Positions 36,523-46,943 of a DNA stretch of 64,000 nucleotides are shown in pieces (the first letter of the stretch is position 1; each line of letters opens with the position of its first letter). The position numbers were made by a program, and so were the translations under genes. The stretch is taken from contig OY747700.1 in the NCBI GenBank assembly GCA_963556495.2, positions 2,530,001 to 2,594,000 on the forward strand, written 5' to 3'. The notes beneath the pieces were generated by a model. The model ran no database searches and was not told the DNA's origin. It worked only from the letters and a program-made list of their open reading frames with translations. The DNA comes from Valencia hispanica (taxonomy: Eukaryota > Chordata > Actinopteri > Cyprinodontiformes > Valenciidae).

Positions 36523-37577
36523 TATATATGAAAAATGAAATTCAACGATCGCAGCTAAAATAGGAAGAGATCACCAGAGCGCTGTTCAATGAAGCAAACT
36601 AAAAAAATTGAGGCTCCTCTGAAACAGCCTCGCTTGAATTATCCTAACCGTTCCCTCCAGGCTCATTCGATTCCAGGAATGAAGCTCAGGTTGGTTCGAT
36701 CCCCGCTGATTTAAGCCAGGCTCATGTGCGTCTGCGCTACATGAAAGGCAGCCGCTGTTAATCGATGCTAGATAAGTGAGAAGGAAAGGAGAGAGCGGCG
36801 TTCTTCTCCCAGGCTGAGAAGGAATCATTAATGTAAGTCTATGATCATCAAAAATACATCATAACCAATAAAGAGAACACCAGCTGCATGAAATAAAAGC
36901 TGGTGAAGCTGCATGGCGTAATAATGTGAATCATTGATTACCTGCTGAGTTGTAATACCGGTGTTCTGCAGTAGGTGGTGTTGCTGCACGGACGGTTTAG
37001 AGTGCGACACACAGCGAGCGCTGAGAAGCGCTTCTGACTGTAAACTTCTGAATTCCTGTTAATAAATCATATTACCTCGTTGGGTAGGAAGAGATAATCT
37101 GGAGTCTGTTGTGAATTATTAAAACCAGAATCTAACACATGACAGGTTAAATGTGTCAGAACATGATTTAGGTAAAGATGTAAAAATATTTAATAACTAC
37201 ATAAGAACAGTTTCAAAATGTAAAGTGACATTAATACTATATTTCCTTTTACACATGAATTGTGTTACCAGTTTTAAGGTATTTTAAGTTGTTTTTTTAA
37301 ACACATTTAGACAGAGCAACATGTTGATTTTATGGATCCATCTTAGTCAAAAAGTGATATATTTGTAATTATTAATAATGCTTAGTGTCAGGAGCGACAT
37401 GAGTGGAACAAAAAGTTTTGGCAAAAAGTAAAAATGAAATACTGTAATATTCTTCAAAATCATTAAAATCAAATCTAGTTTTGAACTACATTTTAAAAGA
37501 TAAAACCACACATTGCATTGCATAATTTAGCAACCAAACAGGAAACTGCAGCTGCTGCAACCGCTGTAATAACTTTA
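36523..37577. other. No feature seen
   Basis: About 1 kb between two Tc1-type elements. It is AT-rich toward the right, with no gene motif. Confidence 0.45.
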
Positions 37578-38996
37578 CAGTGGGGTAAAAAAGTATTTAG
37601 TCAGCCGCCAATTGTGCAAGTTCTTCCACTTAAAAAGATGAGAGAGGCCTGTAATTATCATCATAGGTATACATCAAGTATGAGAGACAAAATAAAAAAT
37701 AAAAAATCCAGAAAATCACATGGTCTGATTTTAAAAGAATTTATTTGCAAATTATGGTGGAAAATAAGTATTTGGTCATCTACAAACAAGCCAGATTTCT
37801 GGCTCTCACAGACCTGTAACCTCATCTGTCCTAAACTCATTACCTGTATTAATGGCACCTGTTCGAACTCGTTATCAGTATAAAAGACACCTGTCCACAA
37901 CCTCAAACTGTCACACTCCAAACTCCACTATGGCCAACACCAAAGAGCTGTCAAAGGACACCAGGCTGGGAAGACTGAATCTGCAATAGATAAGCAGCTT
38001 GGTGTGAAGAAATCAACTGTGGGAGCAATTATTAGAAAAGGGAAGGCATACAAGACCACTGATAATCTCCCTCCATCTGGGACTCCACCTAAGATCTCAC
38101 CCCATGGGGTCAAAATGATCAGAAGAGCAATGAGCAAAAATCCCACCTAGTGAATGACCTGCAGAGAACTGGGACCAAAGTAATAAAGGCTACCATCAGT
38201 AACATACTACGCCACCAGGGACTCACATCCTGCAGTGCCAGACGGGTCCCTCTGCTTAAGCCAGTACATGTCCAGGCCCGTCTGAAGTTTGCTAGAGACC
38301 ATCTGGATGATCCAGAGGAGGATTGGGAGAAAGTCATATGGTCAGATGAGACCAAAATAGAACTTTGTGGTAAAAACTCTACTTGTTGTGTTTGGAGGAG
38401 AAAGTATGTTGAGTTGCATCCAAAGAACACCATACCTACTGTGAAGCATGGAGGTGGAAGCATCATGCTTTGGGGCTGTTTTTCTGCAAAGGGACCAAGA
38501 CGACTGATCCGTATTAAGGAAAGAAGGAATGGGACCATGTATGGTGAGATTTGGAGTGAAAACCTGCTTCCATCAGTGAGAGCATTGAAGATGAAACGTG
38601 GCTGGATCTTCCAGGATGACAATGGTCCCAAACACATCGCCTAGGCAACGAAGGAGTCTAGCCAGTCTCCAGACCTCAATCCTGTAGAGAATCTGTGGAG
38701 GGAGATGCAAGTACTTGTTGCCAAGCAACAGCCCCAAAACATCCCAGCTCTAGAGAAGATCTGCATGGAGGAATGGGCCAAAATACCAGCTACAGTGTGT
38801 GAAGACCTGGTTAAGACCTACAGGTGACCTTTGCCCTCTGTCTTTGCCAACCAAGGTCACATTACAAAGGATTGGAATGAACTTTTGTTATTGACCAAAT
38901 ACTTATTTTCCACTATAATTTGCAAATAAATTCTTTTAAAAATCAGACCATGTGATTTATTGGGGTTTTTCCCTCATTTTGTCTCTTATAGTTGAA
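37578..38996 (+). mobile_element. Second Tc1-like transposon, 3' end truncated
   Basis: It begins after TA with CAGTGGGGTAAAAAAGTATT, the terminus of a different fish Tc1 subfamily. The right side carries GACCAAATACTTATTTTCCA and CATTTTGTCTCTTATAGTTG, then stops matching near 38996. The distal right inverted repeat is therefore missing. It encodes a broken transposase on the plus strand. Confidence 0.88.
37930..38826 (+). pseudogene. Degenerate Tc1-like transposase
   Basis: The start MANTKELSKDTRLGRL is followed at once by a stop and frameshifts. The frame recovers at 38150 with [11 protein letters not shown], the first Asp in [22 protein letters not shown] and the second Asp in [14 protein letters not shown] stop follows at 38642, together with a small deletion. 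The same frame then continues [17 protein letters not shown], containing the Glu, down to the terminal stop near 38826. At least two stops, a frameshift and a deletion rule out function. Confidence 0.9.
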
Positions 38997-41202
38997 TGAG
39001 TGAATTTTGGGAAATTTACCAGGGATTGTTAAAGTTAGCCTGACTTTTGAGATTAGCTCGCTTCTTGGTCTGAACGCAAAGCCTCACAACTTGATGTTGT
39101 TTTGGAGGCCGCACTCCGCTGCCCACCTGGAGACTGACAAGCGCCAGATGTCCCGGGATGAAGAGCCGCTGCCTGACCCACAAGCTATCGCTTCAGCGGG
39201 AGGAAATATCGCAGCAACCGATGGTAGGTGAAAGAGAAGAGAAGGAGAAGTGAGCCGAGCTTCTGACAGGAAGCAGAAAATCTCTCTGGTCTCAGACGAG
39301 CCTTTCAGCACGTCGAGGTGAAGCATCTCCTCTGTGTCTTTAAAACCTTGAAACATGGCGGCCGAAAAACACGTCCTACTGTCAGATGCTCAGCGTTTTT
39401 CCACCCGGAGGACTGAATGACGTGTTTCTACTGCAGTCTGCTCCAGATGGCCGTGGGTTAAAGGTCACGGCAGCAGAAACCAGCTGATTAACAGTCATTC
39501 TGTCTGCTTTGCCATCACTGTCCCACTCGCTCGGCTCGGAGAAGTCGCACAAACTACTGAAACATGCATAGACTCTGTCTTTTTTTTTTTTTGGTGCTGG
39601 AGGAAGCAGGCGGGAAAGTTTCACTGAATCATCCGAGGTGTCTGTTTCCTCCTGCAGCTCAGCTTCATTTCTTTCTCCAGATGTGGAGAGATTTCCAGGA
39701 CCAAGCAGAGATGAGTTACAGCAGCTTCTCAGGAAGTGAACTTCACTCTGGTTTAGTCACGGTAGATCGACCAAAAGCTGCAAATCCCATCAGTTTCTCT
39801 GAGGAACATGCTGACACAGATCCAGGACAGGAAGCGAAGGCTTCAGAGTTTTTCTCTGTTATGGCTCAAAATATGGCTCTTTATATTTAATATAACATGT
39901 TTGGCCAAACACGGAGGGACAGAGTGAAGACTTTGTTTCCCTGCCCAACCCTTCAACTCCAAACTCCTAAAAAGTGTTTAGCAATCAGTGTTTATCTTCT
40001 ACCAGCATGAGCTCAGCTTGGGTGTCCAGATTTTTTTCTTCCTGCCAGCTTGGAGCCTCCGATACCCAACCGAGCCTCCGCCTGACAAGCTCCAAACCTT
40101 CTGTTGATATCCACTTTTTCCTGATGTCTGCCTGTTACATTACTTTTAGAAACATTAAACACAGAAGGCCTTTGCTTTTCTCTACAGAACCTACTGTTCT
40201 AGATCCACTCACTAAAACAGGAATAAATAAACAAACGGTAATTACATACAACTCCTCTCAGGGAGCTCAGAGCTCCAGATTGATGGTTTATGTTGGGAAA
40301 ACTCATTAAAGTTTGACGACGGACGGAGTGAAAACGTGAAGGAGCTCCAGAGAACATGAAGGCTGCAGAGACGCTACAGACAAGAACATTGAGGGACAGA
40401 CGAGGTTCTGTTCCAGAACCCAGAACGATGCAGAAACACAGAAACGAGACCATAATGGCTGCTGTAGGTCAGACAGTAGTCATCCTCATCGCTCTTCCTC
40501 ATCCTCCTCATCCTCCTAGAGCCCTCTCTATCCCACTGATCTCCACAGTTTGCCAACATGATGCTAACAATCCAGCATAAAGCACCAGAGTTTGGTGATC
40601 AGTAAACTCCTGATCTTTAACCTGGTGCAGTGATCTGATTGGTTGAATGTTGCCTGTGTTTAATAATGATGATGATGATGATTCTTCTTCTTCTTGGGTT
40701 CCTCCGGCCGGTTTTCAGGTCAGGCTTCAAAAATCTTTGCATTTATTTGCATGTGGAACAAAAGTAATCACCAGAGTGAAGTCAGAGCATACTCTTCCTC
40801 CTTTTCATTTAAAACCCTCAGAACCATCAGAACCATCAGAACCATCAGAACCAGGCCTCCTCTGTTCAACATCTGTTTTATTTCTTCTAGAATAAATGAG
40901 GAAACCATCCAGATCTCTGAACACAGCAGAACCACGTTAGCTAAGGACCTTTTTCACCTGATGTACCGTACCGTCTCTGGCTCTCAGCCCACGTGTTGGG
41001 TCCCTGGGATCCTGGCTCGGTTCTCCTGGGTTCTGCCGGGTTCAGTGTGCTGCTGCAGATCATGTGCTCCAAGCTGCGGAAGCTGCAGACGGATGGAAGG
41101 TGTTTTCCTGTCTGCTGCTGTCGTCAGTGTGACCACAAGCCCTGCCTCCTGTCTCTCACAAACACACACATGAGGTTAACGAATATGACAGCTAAACAAG
41201 GA

Positions 41203-41203
<1 letters not shown>
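38997..41203. other. Gene-free stretch
   Basis: No gene or transposon was identified. Short simple repeats occur: poly-T at about 39580, (GAT)n and (TTC)n near 40666-40695, and a 9-bp tandem at 40820-40853. Confidence 0.45.
40820..40853. repeat. 9-bp tandem repeat
   Basis: Nearly four copies of AGAACCATC. Confidence 0.9.

Positions 41204-41257
<54 letters not shown>
41204..41257. repeat. (CA)n microsatellite
   Basis: About 27 CA dinucleotides. Confidence 0.98.
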
Positions 41258-41258
<1 letters not shown>

Positions 41259-41322
41259 TCTGTATTTCTACCCATGTTAGGACTTTATATTGACTTCCAT
41301 TCATTTTAATAGCTACATTTAT

Positions 41323-41440
41323 GCCTAACCTTAACCTTAACCTAAACCTAACCATTACTGATACATGCCTAACCCTAACCTTAACCTAAACCTAACCATT
41401 ACTGATACATGCCTAACCCTAACCTTAACCTAAACCTAAT
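41323..41440. repeat. 44-bp tandem with telomere-like hexamers
   Basis: Copies start at 41323, 41367 and 41411. Each begins GCCTAACC and contains CTAACCTTAACCTAAACC, then CATTACTGATACAT in the first two. The third copy loses similarity after about 30 bp. Confidence 0.93.
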
Positions 41441-41588
41441 TCACACCATACCTCTAAACCTAACTAGTAGAGTTTAATAGCTAGTTAAACATTGTGGGGA
41501 CCAGGCAAAATGTCCTCACAACTACAGATGTCCACACAATGCTGGTGGGCTGTCAAAGGTTGGTCCTCCAAAGTATATCAATACATGT

Positions 41589-41616
<28 letters not shown>
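41589..41616. repeat. (CA)n microsatellite
   Basis: 14 AC dinucleotides. It sits on the other side of a moderately repetitive segment from the array at 41204. Confidence 0.95.
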
Positions 41617-41619
<3 letters not shown>

Positions 41620-41680
41620 TCAGGTTTCCGTAATGAATTAACGTCAGTGAGGAGAAATAGGAGATTTCTGCTCAGATGTT

Positions 41681-41688
41681 ATGATGAC

Positions 41689-41728
<40 letters not shown>
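41681..41728. repeat. (GAT)n microsatellite
   Basis: About 16 GAT units with one GAC interruption near the start. Confidence 0.97.
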
Positions 41729-42149
41729 TCATATTTATCAGAAACCTGAGGAGCTGAAAATAACTTTTTATGTTCCCATAAAGAAGCAGAAATAGGATGT
41801 TTTCAAAGTATCAATAAAAGCAATAAAAGTTGCTTCCTGGTTGTTGTTCCTCTCATGGTCACTAGGGGTCCTCAGTGCTCTTTTTACTCACTTCACCTTT
41901 ATCCACCAACCAACCAATCACCTTCCAGTGTATATTCCTGCAGGTTTCTTTCCCAGGTTCTTCTTTATTTCTTTCTTTCCCAGTTTTCCTTCTTTTATTT
42001 TGTGTAATATTCTGGATTCTCTGCTGTAATAAAAGGTTTTGGTTCAGTCCTCCAGCTCCATCCCGTCTTCTTCTCCTTTCATTACTTCATTGTGCGCTGA
42101 TTGTCAAAACAATCTCTGAAACATGTTTTTCTGTGAAATTCTCAAATCA

Positions 42150-42540
42150 GCTGATTAACTGGTGTCTATATGCAAATATTTCGGTTAACAAGTTAAATAT
42201 TTAGTTATTTAACTTTGAGCTAAATTTTTATTTTGTTAACTAGGCAAGGCCAATGTATTTGTACAGCAGACTTTCAGCAACAAGGCAATTCAAGGTGCTA
42301 AATGTTTAGTTACAAGCTAAATATTCAGGTTGAAGCTAAATACTTAGCTAGCGAGCTAAACTTGCTATCAACCACAATCTCATCTTTTCAAAATGGATTT
42401 TAGTTACCGTATTCTCTGTATTATTTATGTGTTTTCTAAAGGTTTCGCTGTGCAGCACTTTGTGTATCCCATAAAAAAGTTCCTTACCTAAATATTTAGC
42501 CTCAAACTATTTAGCTAATATGCAAATTTACTTGTCGATA
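42150..42540. repeat. AT-rich TTAGCT/AAATATTTA array with an L2-like tail inserted
   Basis: Irregular copies of AAATATTTAG, TTAGCTA and GAGCTAAA, similar in style to 25940-26905. Positions 42238-42300 (GGCAAGGCCAATGTATTTGT ... CAAGGCAATTCAAGGTGCT) look like the reverse complement of an L2-type LINE 3' end. Confidence 0.6.
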
Positions 42541-42609
42541 AGCAGAAGTGGACTATCAAAATAAAAGCTGGGTCTTGTAAAACCACCATATAAACATGCT
42601 GCTGTAAAT

Positions 42610-42833
42610 CAGGCGTGCCCAACCCTGGTCCTCCAGATCTACCATCCAGCCCCCTTTAGGTGCATCCCTTCTTATCACAGCTGAATCCAATGAAGGCCTC
42701 GTTACCAGGCCTCTGCAGAGCCGACAGACAGCTGATGAGGGAATTGAACAATTTGATTCAGGTGTGTTGGAGCTGGGATACATTTAAATTATGTAGGATG
42801 GTAGATCTCCAGGAGCAGGATTGGGCCCGCCCG
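42610..42833. mobile_element. 224-bp hAT-like MITE with 8-bp duplication
   Basis: Inverted ends CAGGCGTGCCCAA (left) and TTGGGCCCGCCCG (right), with longer inverted similarity through AGATCTACCATCC. CTGTAAAT flanks it at 42602-42609 and 42834-42841. It is too short to encode a transposase. Confidence 0.88.
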
Positions 42834-43164
42834 CTGTAAATGTGTTGCCAATGAAAAAGACTCATTCTACGTTATTATTTTTTAGATGAAATATTGTTCA
42901 TGTTGATGATGAAGAGGGGACATGAGCAACAACTGAATCTATTCAGTCTCGCCAGCAGTTTATATGTTTCCTTCAGTTCAATAGCTTTTGTTACAGAAGG
43001 TTTTATTTCAGTTTTATTAAAATTAACATGAAATATCCATAAATGTGTCAGAGAAAACGAACCTTTGATCACGTGACAAACAGTTAGCTGGTTAGCCCAA
43101 CTGTTAGGAGAAACACCTCTGGCCCAGTGGACCGGTGTCACCTGAACGAAGAAGTGTAATCTGA

Positions 43165-43380
43165 TTGGCTAGATTAGCATGTGTCCTGCATGTTTTAGTT
43201 CTTTCCCTGCTTCATCACAGCTGAATCACATCATGGCTCATCAGCAGAACCTCTGCAGAACATTATGACCTGCTGAGGATGTAGTTGGACTATTTGAATC
43301 AGCTGTGTTGGAGCAGAGACACATCTAAAACTGGCAGGAGAGCGGCCCTTGAGGCCCAGAGTCGGACACCCATGGGCTAG
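43165..43380. mobile_element. Older relative of the 42610 MITE
   Basis: GTGTCCTGCATGTTTTAGTT, CATCACAGCTGAATCACATC, GTGTTGGAGCAGAGACACAT and GGACACCCATGGGCT follow the same internal order as the element at 42610-42833, with heavy divergence. The ends are not clear. Confidence 0.55.
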
Positions 43381-43499
43381 AAACGACTCGACTAGATCTA
43401 GTGGTGATTGTTTTGGCTTGGGTCTCCAAAGTTCACCAGAAGGTCACCACATTGTCAGGCAAACTGTCGGAGTCTAATGACACGATGTTTCTTCCATGT

Positions 43500-43640
43500 C
43501 CTTGCAGAGTCGTGGGGGCAGCTGGTGCCAGTCACAGTCCGAGGGGCGGGGCCAACCCTGCACACCTGTCCATCCCAGGGCAACATGGAGACCAGGTAAC
43601 TGTAGGAGGAAGTTGGAGTACCCAGAGAGAAACTTTATTT
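43500..43640 (-). mobile_element. SINE-like repeat fragment
   Basis: Read on the minus strand: TCTCTGGGTACTCC, CTTCCTCCTACAGT, CCTGGGATGGACAGGTGTGC. This corresponds to the right half of the repeat seen at 50945-51240. Confidence 0.55.
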
Positions 43641-44904
43641 AAACGGATCAACCTACACAACATTGATTATGAGGTTATTACACCTTATCCGCTCATTCAT
43701 TCATCATAATAGTACAATGAAAAACATTTATTAACAATAATCAACAGGAAATGATCTCCCCAAGTTTTTCGGTATCGCCCTGAGCTGTCTACTTACCAAC
43801 AAGCTGCTGCTTTATTGTTACTTTTATATTACAGAACTGAGAATAATGCAAACTGCAGCTCATTTATGAAAGATTCTGTACATATTTTTAAACATTTTAG
43901 TGGCATTTAAGGGCTCAGGAAACTGTATTTATGACCTTTAAACAAGAATAAATAAAAATCACAATTTAAGGTTTTTTTTAACAATGAAAACGATGTAAAA
44001 CACAAAAGGATAAAGAGATTTGAATAAAATCCCCTGAAAATATCCCTTGCCTTATTACATATGGTAAACATAACATCATGTATTGCACACAGATGTGAAT
44101 ACTTACAGACAGGAACCCTCAGACCTCCCATCCATCGGCGCAGCAGCAACACAGCTTCCTGTACAGTAAGGAGGAAGAAAGCTGCTGCTGGCAGATTTCT
44201 GCTGTTTATTCCCCATAAATGTCACATTCTCATGAGTTTACCAGCAGTTATAGAGCTTCAAGTCAGAATGTCATCTGATCCATAAATCATCAGAGAGACA
44301 GATGATGAAGATGTTTTCCCCACTGGAGGATGTTTTGCAGAGGTCAGTTTTTTTCCATCTCATCTACGGACTAACCTTCATTCTGAGCTGAATTCTCATT
44401 CTGTATTTACTCCCTGGCTGGTGTGAATTCCCCTTTTCCCCTTAAAATAAAGAAATCACTGTTTGAAAACAGTTTTTTGAGTTTTCTCAGGTTATCTTCA
44501 TCTGTGATTAACATTAATCTGATGAATTAGTGCAACACGATTTCACAGCACCCGTTGTTACACCCACACCTGGAGGTTTTTTCTTTTGACTAAAACTAAC
44601 AGAGCCATGTTGATACGACCTGAAAGTGATCCAGATATTTACTGAAGGTCTTTCAAAGGTTTTCTGCTCACGTCCTTGTTCAGGACTATCATTATTAGAG
44701 CAGTTTTTGTTAATTGAGCCACTGAATTCATAACCCTGGGAGTTTTTCAGTGACATACCAGTGACTCAGAAAAGAACCAGTTTGTTTTCCTATTCAGCAG
44801 AATCTCAAACAAATCCCAAAGCTACGCCTCAGCTGTAACGACATGTTTGATGATAACCAGCCATACAGGATGTTAGTTTTTGTATTTAGAATAGTTGTTT
44901 TAGT
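43641..44904. other. No feature seen
   Basis: AT-rich unique-looking sequence without gene motifs. Confidence 0.45.
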
Positions 44905-45085
44905 TTTTTTTCACACTCATCCATTGTTTTCTGCTCCTTAGAGGTGGGGTCCATGAGGGAAGCCCAGCGACACCCTCCAGAGGATTCTGGGGGATCCCGG
45001 ACCAGACAGGATATTTAGTCCCTACAGTGAGTTCTGGGTCTCCTCCCGTTGGGCCATGCCCAGAAAGGAGACGTGTAATGCCTCT
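44905..45085 (-). mobile_element. RTE-like LINE 3' end
   Basis: The minus strand reads GGGCATGGCCCAACGGGAGG, AGACCCAGAACTCACTG, CTGGTCCGGGATCCC, GAGGGTGTCGCTGGG and GAAAACAATGGATGAGTG. This is the 3' terminal region of the family whose longer copy sits at 54510-56324. It is 5' truncated. Confidence 0.7.
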
Positions 45086-45191
45086 TTTTAAACAACAAAT
45101 ATGTCTATGGTCTGTACAAAACATGTTAATAAGGTTCTATCACCAGCTCAATTCTTGACCGTTTCAGTCCCTTTCAGAATGAGGTGTTTAA

Positions 45192-45470
45192 AGGGCCTCT
45201 GTCACTTTTATGCTAATTAGCGGTGGCAGACCACGCCCACCTATCTTGTGTTTGCCACACATGACAATGACATGGAATTGGTTTTGGTGGGCGGAGTTTA
45301 AAAATTCTGCTGATTGTGACGTCATAATAAGACCCTTTTTTCAAAGATTTCTGACAGCAAAAATGTGCTGAAAACCGGATGGATGGTTTTTATTGATGTT
45401 TGGAATGTTTATAGAGGCAGCAGAGACCTAAATGGTAACACTAAAGTTAAATTAGCATAATATGTCCCTT
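45192..45470. mobile_element. 279-bp TTAA-flanked MITE
   Basis: TTAA at 45188-45191 and 45471-45474. The left end AGGGCCTCTGTCAC...TATGCTAATTAGC and the inverted right end AATTAGCATAATATGTCCCT are imperfect inverted repeats. It contains no coding capacity. Confidence 0.72.
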
Positions 45471-45474
45471 TTAA

Positions 45475-46240
45475 GCAACTTTAAGCTAAGCTAACTAGCC
45501 TCCGCGCCACATTCACTGGTCTCATTAACCGCATCATAAAAGCTTTCATCGGGGCTGTTCACTGAGCATATCCCATCCTTTCACATGATGATCTATTTTA
45601 CCCTGGTGTTATCATAGCTGTTAGCTAAATGTCTTAGCAAGATGCTAATGAGGCCACGGATGGACTGACTTTCAGACACAGTTCATTAGCTGGAGAAATC
45701 TAGGCGGCCTTAGATGTTTCATAAAACATGCCTGGTACAGGAAGCAACTGAAACACGTGTGAAAAAGAAGAAGCCATGGAAAATTTCTGGAACGTTTTGG
45801 GAAAATCATTATCATTTGGTCATTACTACATTAGAAGATCAACCAAACAGTGTGGATGGAAAACAGTAAGAAATTGAGTCTGGATCCAAGCGTTTTGACT
45901 TCATTATAACAATTTTTGACCAAAAAACAGAATAAACTCCCTGAAACTTGTTGAACTAGGTGCTTATGAGATGATATGACCTAATTAACCGGATTTGTTG
46001 GAGAACATCTCTGTGTTCTTCCTGTTCATCAGGGGATGTTAAAGTTCTGGAGTCCGCCGGGGAAAAGTTGAACTAATAACTGTGAAAAAAATGACTTCCC
46101 TCCTCATCCAGACCAAAGACCATCTAACAAGTCTGTGGCTCACCTAAAACTCCCCATATTCTGTTAGATTGTTTTACAGAGGATTTACAGTGCAGTTCTG
46201 GGTTGTTCGGCCACCATTAAGATATCAGAGTCTGTGAAGT
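45475..46240. other. Presumed 3' flank/3' UTR of the P2Y receptor
   Basis: Nothing coding. No minus-strand AATAAA was found close to the stop codon. The nearest obvious one lies about 850 bp away, inside the TTAA MITE near 45385. Confidence 0.4.
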
Positions 46241-46943
46241 CTACAGCATGCTGGTTTGCTTGGTCAATGAGATGACCGACAACTTCCTGAGGTTCCTGAG
46301 GGAGTTCATCCATCCATCGCTGCTCCTCCTGTCCTCCGGCGTTGGACTCTCTGTGGTGTTGAAGACCCTCCTCATGCTCATCTGAGCCCGGAACGCCTTG
46401 CAGAAGATGAAGTAGATGAGAGGGTCCAAGCAGACGTTGAGGACCGACACCAGGACGGTCAGCTCCTTCAGGTAGAAGAACCACCAACTCCATGAGCAGA
46501 CCAGAGTTTTCTTGAAGGCGTAGGGAAGGCGAACCAGGTGGTAGGGGACGAAGCAGATGCAGAAGACCATGACCAATATCAGCATGTTCCGCCGGGACTT
46601 GGCCAGCTTTTTGGAATTGGAGGTTGACTGATTCTTCTGCGCCAGTGACAGCTTGCAGGAGGTTCTGTAGTAGAACCAGATGAGGGTGATGAGGACCACC
46701 AGGAAGATGACGGCGGAGCAGGCGTGGATGACTTTGTAGAGTACGCTCAGCTGCTTACTGTGCAGGACGTCACAGCTGACCCTGCCGGGCAGTACCGCCT
46801 CGCCCTTCTGGGTGAGGAGGGAGAGGATCACGTAGGTGCTCGTCATCGCCAGGAGGAGACCCCAGGTTAATATGGAGATGATGAAAGCAGTTCGAGGCAT
46901 CTGGAAGAAGTGATTTCCTAAAGGATGGACGATCTTTAAGTAC
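46241..46943 (-). CDS. p2ry14: P2Y14-like receptor coding exon 3
   Basis: 703 bp beginning after the acceptor TTTGAAG. The first G completes the split Arg codon, and [10 protein letters not shown] follows. It encodes ICL2, TM4 to TM7 and the cytoplasmic tail, ending SLTKQTSML before the stop at 46241-46243. It is separated from exon 2 by a 9.9-kb repeat-filled intron. Confidence 0.93.

Noticed and set aside
41494..41757. Open frame with histidine/threonine and aspartate runs
   Set aside because: It is the translation of the (CA)n and (GAT)n microsatellites.
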